Positions 48,984 to 58,112 of a stretch of 64,000 nt of DNA are shown here, in pieces; position 1 is the first letter of the stretch, and each line of letters opens with the position of its first letter. The stretch is from Terriglobia bacterium (GTDB lineage: Bacteria; Acidobacteriota; Terriglobia; Terriglobales; Acidobacteriaceae). Under the pieces are notes generated by a model. That model had not been told where the DNA came from. It made no database searches and saw only the letters and a list, made by a program, of their open reading frames with translations. The position numbers and the translations under genes are program-made. The stretch spans positions 18,358 through 82,357 of the forward strand of contig JAIQFZ010000003.1 of NCBI GenBank assembly GCA_020073015.1. The letters run 5' to 3'.

Positions 48984-50306
48984 ATGAAAGAACGACTGCC
49001 ACGCTGGTTTCGCCTAGTCAATCTGCTGATTCTCTCAGTCGCCGCGCTGATCGGCGAGCGACGAGCGCTCGCCGAGTCCCTGCCTCTCCAACGGGCCATC
49101 GAACTGGCGCTGGCACACAGCACCACCTCGGCGATTGCCAACGCCGATCTCCAGCGGACCTACGCCTCGTACCGCGAGATCCGCAACAACTACCTGCCCC
49201 AGTTGGTGGTGGGCTCGGGGCTGGGGTGGTCCTATGGTTTTCCGCTCAGCCTCGAAAACTCCGCCCCCTCGCTCGTGAACGTCGTCGCGCAGAGTACCGT
49301 TTTCAATCCCGCGCAACACCAATTCATGAATGCGGCACGAACGGAATGGCAAGCCTCGCAGCTTCAGGGCAAGGACCAGCGCAACGCCGTCATCCAGGAC
49401 GTGGCCGTCAGCTACGCGGAGCTGGCCAAGTGGGAAGCGCGGATCACCCGTTTGCAATCGGACGAAACGCAAGCGCAACAGATGCAAAAAGCCGTCGCCG
49501 AACGCGTACAGGAAGGCGTGGACAGCGCGGTCGATCTGAACAAAGCCAAGCTGACCTCCGCGCGCGTGCGTCTTCACATGGCCGAAGCGCGCGGCTCTGC
49601 TGACGTCCTGCGGCGTCATCTGGCGGAACTGACCGGTTTGCCGCTTTCCTCTATCGAACTCGCGCCCGAAACCATTCCCGCTCTGCCGCCCGTCGCTTCC
49701 GACGACAATCTCCCGGACAAAGCCGTTGCCGTCAGTCCGGTGATCAAGTTCGCCGAGCAGCACGCCCTGGCAGAATCCATGCGGGCTTCCGCCGAGCATC
49801 GTGCTCTGCTTCCATCCTTCGACTTCGCGGCCCAGTACGCACGCCTCTCGACCTTCAACAATTACGACCAGTACTACAAGACTTTCCAACCCAACAACGT
49901 CACGATCGGCATGTCGTTCCGCTTCCCCCTGTTCAACGCGTCCCAGCGAGCCCGCGCCCAGGCGGCCGATGCCGAAGCCCTCAAAGCAAAAAAACAGGCC
50001 GAGGCCTCCCGCAACCAGGTTCAAGAGGAAACGCTGAAACTACAGAGAGCGGCCGAGCAACTCGAGGCCGCACGGGAAGTAGCGCAACTGGAATACCAAC
50101 TCGCCCAGTCCAGCCTGGACGCCGCCCAAATCAGGGTCGATGCCAAGACCGGTACCCTGCACGAATTGGCCGACGCACGCGCGCAAGCCAACGAGCGATA
50201 CCTGGCTTTTCAGGACGCCGATTTCGAGTACCAGCGTGTGCGCCTGAGCCTGTTGCGAGCCACCGGCGATTTGGAGAAGTGGGCCCTGCAGGCGGCCGAC
50301 AAATAG
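48984..50306 (+). CDS. TolC-family outer membrane efflux protein
   Basis: 440 residues from ATG 48984 (upstream aagggtga). Signal peptide LVNLLILSVAALIGERRALA. Long helical hairpins (LPLQRAIELALAHSTTSAIA, VQEETLKLQRAAEQLEAARE) and beta-strand segments (FPLFNASQRARAQAADAEAL) are duplicated as in TolC/OEP proteins. It forms the outer-membrane exit duct. Third gene of the adaptor-TPR-channel set. Confidence 0.9.
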   Translation: MKERLPRWFRLVNLLILSVAALIGERRALAESLPLQRAIELALAHSTTSAIANADLQRTYASYREIRNNYLPQLVVGSGLGWSYGFPLSLENSAPSLVNVVAQSTVFNPAQHQFMNAARTEWQASQLQGKDQRNAVIQDVAVSYAELAKWEARITRLQSDETQAQQMQKAVAERVQEGVDSAVDLNKAKLTSARVRLHMAEARGSADVLRRHLAELTGLPLSSIELAPETIPALPPVASDDNLPDKAVAVSPVIKFAEQHALAESMRASAEHRALLPSFDFAAQYARLSTFNNYDQYYKTFQPNNVTIGMSFRFPLFNASQRARAQAADAEALKAKKQAEASRNQVQEETLKLQRAAEQLEAAREVAQLEYQLAQSSLDAAQIRVDAKTGTLHELADARAQANERYLAFQDADFEYQRVRLSLLRATGDLEKWALQAADK

Positions 50307-50518
50307 TGCAGAATAACGCAGCGCGGTCAGCACCAAATTCCTACGGCTTAATGCCGGAAAGCGACGTTTGGCGCAGAAACTTTGCGATTTCCACCCCGGC
50401 TAAGGCATGCTTATACAATAATTTCCGCGCTTTCAACGCAGTTTGGGGACGTACCTGGAATGCCAGCCACGGTCGAAGTGTAGTCGCGCTTGGAATGCTA
50501 AAATAGAGAATCAACCAT

Positions 50519-51994
50519 ATGCCCTTGAAAACACTGTTTTTGAATCCGCCCTCATTTGAGAATTTCGATGGAGGCGCGGGTTCGCGCTGGCCCGCCACGC
50601 GCGAGATCGAGTCGTATTGGTATCCGGTCTGGCTGGCCTATCCCACCGGCATGCTGGAGGGCGCACGGCTGCTCGACGCCCCTCCGCATCACGTCACGGC
50701 GGAAGAAACCATCCGCACCTGCAAGGACTACGAACTGCTCGTGCTGTTCACCAGCACGCCTGGTTTTCCGGGCGACGTCCGCATTGCCGAGGCCATCAAA
50801 GACAGCAATCCGCATATCAAGATCGCGTTCGTCGGACCCCATGTCAGCGTGCTTCCTGAAAAATCGTTCCAGGACTGCAAGGCGATCGATATCATCTGCC
50901 GCAAGGAATTCGATCATACGATTGTCGAGTACGCCCAAGGTAAGCCGGTGGAAGATATTCTCGGCCTTTCCTACAGAAAGAACGGCCAGGTTGTGCACAA
51001 TCCCGACCGGCCCCAGATCGAGAATCTCGACGCGCTGCCGCACGTCACCGACGTCTATCGCCGCGATTTGGACGTCCGACGCTACAACGTACCCTTCCTG
51101 CTTCACCCGTTCGTGGCCTTGTACACCACGCGCGGGTGCCCGGCGCAGTGTACATTCTGCCTCTGGCCCCAGACCCTGATGGGACACCCGTGGCGCAAGC
51201 GCTCCACCGATGACGTGGCCCGCGAGATGGCCAAGGCCAAGGAATACTGGCCCTATGTGAAGGAATTCTTCTTCGACGACGATACCTTCAACATCCAGAA
51301 AGCGCGCACCATCGAATTGTGCGGCAAGCTGAAGCCGCTGGGTTTGACCTGGTCGTGCACCTCGCGCGTCACCACCGACTACGAAACTCTCAAGGCCATG
51401 AAAGAGGCCGGGTGCCGCCTGCTGATTGTGGGCTATGAATCCGGTGATCAGCAGATCCTCAAGAACATCAAGAAAGGCGCCACCGTCGAACGCGCCCGCC
51501 AGTTCACCAAGGATTGCCACAAGCTCGGCTTGGTCGTTCACGGAGATTTCATCCTCGGCCTGCCGGGAGAGACCCACGAGACCATTAAGAACACCATCCG
51601 CTTTGCCAAGGAGCTGGACGTCGAGACGATTCAGGTCTCGGTGGCGCACGCTTACCCGGGAACCGAATTGCACGAATACGCGACCAAGAATGGCTTCATG
51701 ACCGCGGAAAGTAAGATGGTGGACGACGCCGGCCATCAGATGGTGCAGATTGAATACCCCGGATTGCCGGCCGCCGAAGTTCTCGATTCCGTGCATCGCT
51801 TTTACGACGAGTACTACTTCCGTCCCAAGGCGGCGTACCGCATCTTGAGGAAGGCGATCTTTAATGGCTCTGAGCGCAAACGCTTGTACAAGGAAGCTCG
51901 CACCTTCCTCAAGTTGCGTGCCCAGCGCCACAAGTGGGTAGAAGAACACCGCAAGGAAGAAGAAACTCCCGCAGTCGCACCTGCCAAGGCTTAG
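50519..51994 (+). CDS. hpnJ: Hopanoid radical SAM protein HpnJ
   Basis: 491 residues. N-terminal B12-binding-type domain (FLNPPSFENFDGGAGSRWPA, IAFVGPHVSVLPE), then the radical SAM core. The Fe-S ligands are Cys207, Cys211 and Cys214 (RGCPAQCTFC), followed by FFFDDDTFN and GDFILGLPGET. The sequence is close to HpnJ, which turns the glucosamine of bacteriohopanetetrol glucosamine into the cyclitol ether by ring contraction. It lies 1.7 kb from the minus-strand hopanoid operon and is followed by two small membrane proteins. Confidence 0.9.
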   Translation: MPLKTLFLNPPSFENFDGGAGSRWPATREIESYWYPVWLAYPTGMLEGARLLDAPPHHVTAEETIRTCKDYELLVLFTSTPGFPGDVRIAEAIKDSNPHIKIAFVGPHVSVLPEKSFQDCKAIDIICRKEFDHTIVEYAQGKPVEDILGLSYRKNGQVVHNPDRPQIENLDALPHVTDVYRRDLDVRRYNVPFLLHPFVALYTTRGCPAQCTFCLWPQTLMGHPWRKRSTDDVAREMAKAKEYWPYVKEFFFDDDTFNIQKARTIELCGKLKPLGLTWSCTSRVTTDYETLKAMKEAGCRLLIVGYESGDQQILKNIKKGATVERARQFTKDCHKLGLVVHGDFILGLPGETHETIKNTIRFAKELDVETIQVSVAHAYPGTELHEYATKNGFMTAESKMVDDAGHQMVQIEYPGLPAAEVLDSVHRFYDEYYFRPKAAYRILRKAIFNGSERKRLYKEARTFLKLRAQRHKWVEEHRKEEETPAVAPAKA

Positions 51995-52023
51995 CGGGAA
52001 ATGCCGCCGGAGTCCGATCCACA

Positions 52024-52452
52024 GTGACGCTTCGAAAATACCTCGTGCTCGCGGGCATCACCGTGTTCAGTCCAATCGGCGATGCGCTGCTCGCGCGTGG
52101 CATGAAAGAGGTTGGCGGCATCTCGCTGCACAACCTCCACAGCCTGATTCTTGCCATTCTCAACCCATGGGTGGCAGGCGGGATTCTTCTGCTTCTGGCC
52201 TTCTTCGCTTCCTACATGTCCGCGTTGTCGTGGGCCGACCTGACCTATGTACTGCCGGCAACCTCGCTCGGGTATGTACTGGTCGCGCTGATCGCTCACT
52301 TTGGATTCCATGAAGCGATTTCGCCCACGCGCTGGCTCGGCATTGCCCTGATCACTGCCGGAGTCGGCTTTGTCGCGGCCGGTCCCTCGGTTACGACGGC
52401 ACGCCCACCTCGGCTTCACCATGACCCCGTCTCGCAGGAGGCAGAATTGTGA
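52024..52452 (+). CDS. Small EamA/SMR-like membrane protein, first of a pair
   Basis: 142 residues from GTG 52024. Four hydrophobic helices (YLVLAGITVFSPIGDALLA, PWVAGGILLLLAFFASYMSA, LTYVLPATSLGYVLVALIAH and LGIALITAGVGFVAAG) as in SMR or half-size EamA proteins. The C-terminal tail is polar. It overlaps the next, similar gene by four bases, so the pair probably forms a heterodimeric transporter or flippase. The position behind hpnJ suggests hopanoid or glycolipid transport (inference). Confidence 0.8.
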   Translation: MTLRKYLVLAGITVFSPIGDALLARGMKEVGGISLHNLHSLILAILNPWVAGGILLLLAFFASYMSALSWADLTYVLPATSLGYVLVALIAHFGFHEAISPTRWLGIALITAGVGFVAAGPSVTTARPPRLHHDPVSQEAEL

Positions 52453-52829
52453 AGGATGCCTACGCCTGGCTCGCGATTGGGCTGATCACGCTTGCCGCTG
52501 CCACCGGCGATGTGCTCCTTGCTTATTCCATGAAGCGCGTCGGCGACGTCCACGAACTGCTTCAACGCCGCGGGTTGCTGGCCGTAATCGCGCGCGTGCT
52601 CATGACGCCCACCTTCTTCCTGGGCCTGGGCGCTATGGCGGTGGCTTTCTACAGCCTGCTCTTTGGACTCTCCTGGGGGAATCTCAGTCTGGTCGTGCCC
52701 GCCTCCGCTTCTCTCACCTTCGTCGCCAATGCCTTCGCTGCTCGCATTTTCCTTCACGAGCATGTAGGACGGCGCCGCTGGATTGCTGCGTTTCTGGTGG
52801 CGGGGGGCGTACTCCTGATGGCGGTCTGA
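52449..52829 (+). CDS. Small EamA/SMR-like membrane protein, second of a pair
   Basis: 126 residues from GTG 52449. Four hydrophobic helices: AWLAIGLITLAAATGDVLLA, TFFLGLGAMAVAFYSLLFGL, LSLVVPASASLTFVANAFAA and WIAAFLVAGGVLLMAV. It is homologous in layout to the gene it overlaps, including GDxLLAxxMKxVG near the start (GDVLLAYSMKRVG here, GDALLARGMKEVG upstream). This indicates a duplication and a heterodimer like those formed by paired SMR or ArnE/ArnF proteins. Confidence 0.8.
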   Translation: MKDAYAWLAIGLITLAAATGDVLLAYSMKRVGDVHELLQRRGLLAVIARVLMTPTFFLGLGAMAVAFYSLLFGLSWGNLSLVVPASASLTFVANAFAARIFLHEHVGRRRWIAAFLVAGGVLLMAV

Positions 52830-52915
52830 AACGAGAAGCCCGTTTCCTTATGACCTGTAAGAGAAACAGCCCGGGCCTTCAGGGGCTAAAGCCTGCGTCT
52901 TTATTGGCTCTGGGC

Positions 52916-52935
52916 GGCACGGCTGAAGCCGTACC
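52916..52935. repeat. REP-like palindrome downstream of the small membrane pair
   Basis: Arms ggcacggct (52916-52924) and agccgtacc (52927-52935), 8 of 9 pairs, with a two-base loop. The core gctgaagc is shared with 13431-13450. A second small inverted repeat (ggcct-tc...-aaagcc) precedes it at about 52875-52893. Confidence 0.65.
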
Positions 52936-52972
52936 CTTCCCAAAACCATTTATAAGAGAGCGTAGATGGCTT

Positions 52973-53539
52973 CTAGATAAACAAATCCACCGGAACGATC
53001 TCCGCCTGCGCTTCCACAATCAGCGGCTCTGAGTTGGCGGCCGTCGGGGCTTCTTCGCGTGGCTCCTGAGGCAGTACCGCTCCGACAACCCGAAGATACT
53101 GGTTCAGCAGAATTGCATGAAATCCTTTGCGCTCGAGTTCTCGCAGCAGCACTTCAGCTTCTGCGTCGCGGCGTGCAGACCGCAACTGATTCACCAACGC
53201 CTGCAGCCTTGCCAGTCTCTCCACTACATCCGCCAGCAGATCTTTGCCGCGCGCGCTCAGGTGAACGAACTCCAAACCGACGCCAACCCGGTCCCGAATT
53301 GCTCTCACCTGGCTCACCGCGCGGAATGAGGCAGAATTGATGCGCAAGACAATCTCAGTCCGCGCCCCGCAGTCGAGAACCGAAGCCATCTCGACGCAGC
53401 ATCCGCCCAGGCTCAAGTCACGCACTCTCCCGGGAAGAAACAGGCCGTTCGATGGCAGACCGATAATCTTTGCATCTCCGCCACAGCTAAAGCGCGGGCT
53501 GCGCCGGCGATCATCCCTGCCCGAGGCAGGCGACTCCAT
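52973..53539 (-). CDS. PilZ domain protein
   Basis: 188 residues. The c-di-GMP-binding N-terminal arginines are in RDDRRRSPRFSCGGDAKI, and the D/N-x-S-x-x-G box is in VRDLSLGGCCVEM (residues 39-50). The barrel continues through VRAIRDRVGVGLEFVHL. A helical extension (LVNQLRSARRDAEAEVLLRE) and an acidic/Pro tail follow. Both c-di-GMP motifs are present, so binding is likely. It stands convergent with the small membrane pair and upstream of nothing obvious. Confidence 0.88.
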   Translation of the reverse strand: MESPASGRDDRRRSPRFSCGGDAKIIGLPSNGLFLPGRVRDLSLGGCCVEMASVLDCGARTEIVLRINSASFRAVSQVRAIRDRVGVGLEFVHLSARGKDLLADVVERLARLQALVNQLRSARRDAEAEVLLRELERKGFHAILLNQYLRVVGAVLPQEPREEAPTAANSEPLIVEAQAEIVPVDLFI

Positions 53540-53668
53540 GGTATTAAGATCGTATGCCAGCGCAGAATTCTTGAGAAGAACGGCAAGGTAATCTGGGATC
53601 GGGAACCGAAGTAACCGAGGCGCCCTAGCGACGACTCGGACGGGCGTTAGGAGCGATACCCGTAAACC

Positions 53669-55069
53669 TCACCCAAACAGGCGCATGAAGCCACTCGCAG
53701 GAAGATCGGGCACCAGAAAGCGAACCGCCCCTCGACCGGCCACGTGGGTGATCGACTCGGCCGCCTGATAGCCGCTGCGCACCGCGCCCTCCATGGTGGC
53801 CGGCCAACCGGTGGCTGTCCAATCGCCCGCCAGAAATACGCGCGGCCACGAGGTCTCCGGGCGCGGCCGGTACTCGTCGATTCCCGGGCGCGGCGAGTAG
53901 GTCGCATTGACTTCCTTGATCACCGTCGACTTCAGCAGGTTCGCTTCGCGCGCGGCCGGGAAGAATTCACGCAGTTCCTTCAGCGCCATGTCAACAATGT
54001 CCGCCTTCGACTTCTCCACCAGGCTCTTGGAACTGCTTACCACCAGTTCCACATAGCTGCCGCCGCCGCTCTCCCGCGCCCGGATAAGTCGCGATTTGTG
54101 GAACATCCACTGCACGGTGCGATCGAGCAGCACCGCGTGATCCAGGTCGCTGATCTGCCGGTCAAACCACAGATGGATCCCCGTAATTGGAGATGTCCGG
54201 AACTGCCCGAGCATGGCGGCCAGCGGCCCCGCCGCGGGTGTATCCGGCAGCACGCGCGCCAACACATCGAACGGGACGGCCAGCACGAGGTAATCGAAGC
54301 CCTGCTCTTGACCGTTGGCGGTCACCCGGACCTCAGATGTTTGTGCCCGAAACGACTCTACGCTAGTGCGAAGCTGGATCTCACCTCCACGGGCCGCGAC
54401 ATAATCGGCAGCGGACGTGTACAGTTCGGTCAGCGGAATCGTGGGGATTCCCATTTCTCGCGCACTCTCCGATTTCATCGACTCCCGCACCACTTGGGCC
54501 GCATAGGCGACCGACACCAGTTCCAGGTCCTCGCTCAACGCACTCACCAGCACCGGCTTCCAGAAGCGCTGAATCGAGTTTTCGGTTTGTTTGTAGCGGT
54601 GCAGCCAGTCCAGGAACGCTTCTCCGCGGTCGCGCAGTGGCAGCGGAATCAGGGCCGCCATCGCAGCCGAGATCGCCAACTTGTCCGACGCATCCAGAAA
54701 CGGCAGCGACAGAAACGAAGGAGTGGTATGGAGGGGAGCGGGTAGAAACGATCTCTCCAGCACCGAACTGCGCCCGCCTGGTTCCACGAATGTCATCCGG
54801 TCGTACCACCGGATATTCTTCTCCACGTCGATCCGCCGGTAGAAATCGATGAGATTGGTGCAGCAGCCAAACAAAACGTGCTGGCAGTTGTCCACGATTT
54901 CGCCGGTGCCGGGATGTTGATAGGAGGATGCGCGTCCGCCCAGAAATGGACGGCGCTCGAACAGGGTCACGCGGAATCCCGCCTCGGCGAGGGCGCACGC
55001 CGCAGCCAGGCCGGCTAGCCCGCCACCCGCGATCGCGACTGTAGAAGCTTGTGCCGAAGACTGGCTCAT
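53669..55069 (-). CDS. hpnE: Hydroxysqualene dehydroxylase HpnE
   Basis: 466 residues from ATG 55069, overlapping the hpnD stop (ATGA). FAD-binding Rossmann motif VAIAGGGLAGLAAACALAEA near residues 9-28 and the amine-oxidase-type second motif PFLGGRASSY. NCQHVLFGCCTNLIDFYRR and the C-terminal FLAGDWTATGWPATMEGAVR match the HpnE group. It reduces hydroxysqualene to squalene, the last step of the HpnC-D-E route. Last gene of the minus-strand hopanoid operon. Confidence 0.94.
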   Translation of the reverse strand: MSQSSAQASTVAIAGGGLAGLAAACALAEAGFRVTLFERRPFLGGRASSYQHPGTGEIVDNCQHVLFGCCTNLIDFYRRIDVEKNIRWYDRMTFVEPGGRSSVLERSFLPAPLHTTPSFLSLPFLDASDKLAISAAMAALIPLPLRDRGEAFLDWLHRYKQTENSIQRFWKPVLVSALSEDLELVSVAYAAQVVRESMKSESAREMGIPTIPLTELYTSAADYVAARGGEIQLRTSVESFRAQTSEVRVTANGQEQGFDYLVLAVPFDVLARVLPDTPAAGPLAAMLGQFRTSPITGIHLWFDRQISDLDHAVLLDRTVQWMFHKSRLIRARESGGGSYVELVVSSSKSLVEKSKADIVDMALKELREFFPAAREANLLKSTVIKEVNATYSPRPGIDEYRPRPETSWPRVFLAGDWTATGWPATMEGAVRSGYQAAESITHVAGRGAVRFLVPDLPASGFMRLFG

Positions 55070-56004
55070 CACAGCATTCGCCGCAGGAATCCCTTTCCCA
55101 GGATGCTCAACTTCTCGCGCGTGGTGAGCTGCACGCGCTCGCTGAAAACGTCGAACTGGCGCAGCGCGATTTTTTCCAGCAACCGACGATAGATTGTGAT
55201 CAGCACCCACAGCGCCGGCTGGCTGTCTTCGTTCACCAGCGGGATCAGCTCTTCGCCCGCGCGATAGTACTCCCGCGCACGGTCAGCTTCCATCGCCAGA
55301 AGTGGACGGATCCGCGCCAGGTCCGGATATGCCAGGTCCGCGGCCGAAAGCCCGAACTCTGTCATGTCCTCCACCGGCAGATACACACGGCCCATGGCTA
55401 CATCCTCTTTGATGTCCCGGATGATGTTCGTCAGCTGAAACGCGAGTCCGCATCGCTCGGCCAGGGGCTCGGCTGCAGGATCGCGGTAGCCAAAGATTCG
55501 AATGCAAACTAGACCGACGACGGAAGCGACGCCATAGCAATACTGGCGCAACTCCTCGAACCTCTGGTACCTCGGCACGAGTGGTGGATAGGGACCCAAC
55601 TGCGGCGGGTCTTGGTCCAGGTCCGCAGCTGTGCCGTACGCGAGCTGATCGAGCAAGCCCAGTGGAATCTGGTACCTGCGTTGCGCGTCGGCCAAGGCCA
55701 ACAGCACTGGATCGTCCGTCGGCAGGCTCGCCAGCGCACGATGAACTTTGTCCAGCCACTCTGCCAGCTTGTTGCGCCGATCATCCGGGCTGATCGTGCT
55801 GTCGTCCGTGATGTCATCGCACCGCCGCATGAAGGCATAGACCGCGCTGAGCGCATTGCGCTTCCGTTGCGGAAGCACGAGAAATCCGTAATAGAAATTC
55901 TTGGCTGCCGAGCGCGCGATATGCCGGCACACCGAGTACGCGACGTCGAGCTGCGAACGAGTCGGCGAGAACTGAACGGGTGCGTTTCCCACGGCCGTGC
56001 TCAT
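55069..56004 (-). CDS. hpnD: Presqualene diphosphate synthase HpnD
   Basis: 311 residues. Squalene/phytoene synthase fold. First Asp motif YAFMRRCDDITDD near residue 60-70, second NIIRDIKEDVAMGRVYLP near 195-212. It joins two farnesyl diphosphates to presqualene diphosphate. It overlaps hpnC by four bases upstream and hpnE by one base downstream. Confidence 0.94.
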   Translation of the reverse strand: MSTAVGNAPVQFSPTRSQLDVAYSVCRHIARSAAKNFYYGFLVLPQRKRNALSAVYAFMRRCDDITDDSTISPDDRRNKLAEWLDKVHRALASLPTDDPVLLALADAQRRYQIPLGLLDQLAYGTAADLDQDPPQLGPYPPLVPRYQRFEELRQYCYGVASVVGLVCIRIFGYRDPAAEPLAERCGLAFQLTNIIRDIKEDVAMGRVYLPVEDMTEFGLSAADLAYPDLARIRPLLAMEADRAREYYRAGEELIPLVNEDSQPALWVLITIYRRLLEKIALRQFDVFSERVQLTTREKLSILGKGFLRRML

Positions 56005-56945
56005 AGCAGCTTCCCCAGCGCGGCGCGCGCCACCAGCGCCAGTTTCCGCGCCTTCGAGATCGCAGGACGCCGGCCCAGAACCGCATAACCCCGATGCTCG
56101 ATCGCCTTCAGGATTTCCATTCCACCGCGGCTGAACAGTTCGATGTCAATTGCCAGTTCGCGATTGACCTTCCGCACTAACGGGAATCCCTGCGTAAACC
56201 ATTCGCGCGCCCGGCCGACTTCAAACTTCATCATTTCGCGGAACGCCGGCGTGTTGTCAGAATTGCGAATCTCGTCTTCGCTCACGCCAAAGCGCCCCAG
56301 ATCCTCGAGCGGCAGATAAACCCGCCCCTTCGCAAAGTCCACGCTTACGTCCTGCCAAAAATTAGCCAGCTGCAATGCCGTGCAAGTGTAGTCTGAGAGT
56401 CCCTGCCTCTCCCCATCGCGGTACCCGCACAAATACAGCACCAGGTGGCCGACCGGATTCGCGGAATACCGGCAGTAGCCCAGCAGGTCGTTGAACGTCT
56501 GGTAGCGGGTCACTGTCTGATCTTGCCGGAACGCTGCCAGTAGATCAGCGAACTCATGCTTCGGAATCTCAAACCGGCGGACGGTCTCGGACAGCGCAAC
56601 AAAAACCGGATGCCGCGGGGAACCCTCATAACACGCGTTCAGTTCCGACTCCCACTGGTCCAGAAGCTGCAACGACTGGGCGGCATTGCCCACTTCATCA
56701 CCCAGATCGTCGGAGATCCGGCAATACGCGTACACGTTGAAAAAGTGCTGGCGCAGCCGTTCGGGAAGAAACCACGAAGCCACCGAAAAATTTTCGTAAT
56801 GCGAGCGCGCCAGGCGGCGGCAATATTCCTGCGCCTCCGCTTCCGTTGGAGTTGCTTCGGGAATCGCGTACTCCGGCGGAAGGCTGGCCCAGCCTGCCGA
56901 CGGGACGGCGACGTTCTCCGACTCGGTTCTGGCAATGGACGACAT
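56001..56945 (-). CDS. hpnC: Hydroxysqualene synthase HpnC
   Basis: 314 residues. Squalene/phytoene synthase fold. First Asp motif YAYCRISDDLGDE near residue 71-83, second NFWQDVSVDFAKGRVYLP. SHYENFSVASWFLPERLRQH at the start is characteristic of HpnC. It turns presqualene diphosphate into hydroxysqualene. First of the tightly coupled hpnC-D-E trio; about 120 bases separate it from the dehydrogenase upstream. Confidence 0.94.
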   Translation of the reverse strand: MSSIARTESENVAVPSAGWASLPPEYAIPEATPTEAEAQEYCRRLARSHYENFSVASWFLPERLRQHFFNVYAYCRISDDLGDEVGNAAQSLQLLDQWESELNACYEGSPRHPVFVALSETVRRFEIPKHEFADLLAAFRQDQTVTRYQTFNDLLGYCRYSANPVGHLVLYLCGYRDGERQGLSDYTCTALQLANFWQDVSVDFAKGRVYLPLEDLGRFGVSEDEIRNSDNTPAFREMMKFEVGRAREWFTQGFPLVRKVNRELAIDIELFSRGGMEILKAIEHRGYAVLGRRPAISKARKLALVARAALGKLL

Positions 56946-57066
56946 TTTTTGTGGGTCGTTGCCTCGTCACCAAAAAGGACACGAAGTTTCACGAAGGGGA
57001 ACTGGATTCTGGATGAGGCGGTCCTTCGTGGTCCTTCGTGTCCTTTGTGGTTATAAACTCGAACTC

Positions 57067-58104
57067 TCAGTGACCGGGAATGATCGCGGTCTTGATATCC
57101 CCGTTGCGATTCAGCATGTGCCGCAGAACGTCATGCAGACGCGACAGCGGCGCCTCTCCGGTGATGTAATCCGTGCCCCGCACCTTCTTCTCGGTAATCA
57201 GGCCGAACGCTCGCCGCACCGTCTCTGGAGTATGGTGAAATGTCGCTTTCAGCGTGATCTCGGAGTAGTGCAGGCGGTTCGTATCCAGCTGCACCTTCGT
57301 TCCCGAAGCGCAGCCGCCGAAGAAGTTCACCGTGCCGCCCTTGCGAACCATCTGCACGGCCCACTCCCATGCCTCCGGGCGACCCACGGCTTCAATCACC
57401 ACGTCGGCACCGCGCCTCTCCGGACTCAAGTCGCGCACCGCCTCGACCGGATCCTTCACTTGCGTGATCTGTACGACCTCGTGCGCTCCCTTGCGCCGCG
57501 CCAGCGCCACCTGCGAATCGCGCTTCACCACGGCCACCACGTTGCAGCCGATGGCCTTGGCTACCTGCACAAACATCAGCCCAATCGGCCCGCCGCCGAT
57601 CACGGCCACCGTGTCACCGATCTCCACTCCCGTCTCGTGCAATCCACGCAACACGCACGCCAGCGGCTCGGTCATGGCCGCATCTTCAAAACTCACATGG
57701 GACGGCACCACCAGCATGTTGGTCTCAACAATCCGCCGCGGGATACGAATGTACTCCGCATAGGCGCCATTGTTGAACAGCAGGTCTTCGCAGAGATTCC
57801 CCTGGTGCTTGGAGCAGTAGAAGCACATTCCGCAGGGCGCGGAATTGAGTGCCACCACCCGCATTCCCTTCTGGAAGCCGCGCACCCCCAGTCCCACTTG
57901 TTCGATCGTCCCGGCGAGTTCGTGCCCGAACAGGGCAGGCGGCACAATCATCCGTGCGTGATAGCCCCGCTGGTACACCTTCAGATCCGTGCCGCAAGTG
58001 AGGGCCACGTGCACTTTGACCAGCACTTCGCCGTCGCCAACGCGCGGGATCGGCACCTTTTCGATCTTGACGTCTTCTTTGCCGTAGAGGACGGCAGCCG
58101 TCAT
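57067..58104 (-). CDS. Zinc-dependent dehydrogenase of the MDR family (second of two)
   Basis: 345 residues from ATG 58104. A GTG overlapping the upstream stop at 58116 is the alternative. Catalytic zinc Cys in ALTCGTDLKV and GHELAG near residue 60. The structural zinc quartet C-x2-C-x2-C-x7-C is in PCGMCFYCSKHQGNLC, and the NAD(P) loop is VAVIGGGPIGLMFVQVAKA. It resembles polyol/threonine dehydrogenases. It lies in the hopanoid operon between hpnG and hpnC, next to a paralogue. A role in redox steps of the hopanoid side chain is an inference. Confidence 0.85.
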   Translation of the reverse strand: MTAAVLYGKEDVKIEKVPIPRVGDGEVLVKVHVALTCGTDLKVYQRGYHARMIVPPALFGHELAGTIEQVGLGVRGFQKGMRVVALNSAPCGMCFYCSKHQGNLCEDLLFNNGAYAEYIRIPRRIVETNMLVVPSHVSFEDAAMTEPLACVLRGLHETGVEIGDTVAVIGGGPIGLMFVQVAKAIGCNVVAVVKRDSQVALARRKGAHEVVQITQVKDPVEAVRDLSPERRGADVVIEAVGRPEAWEWAVQMVRKGGTVNFFGGCASGTKVQLDTNRLHYSEITLKATFHHTPETVRRAFGLITEKKVRGTDYITGEAPLSRLHDVLRHMLNRNGDIKTAIIPGH

Positions 58105-58112
58105 CTTGCCAT

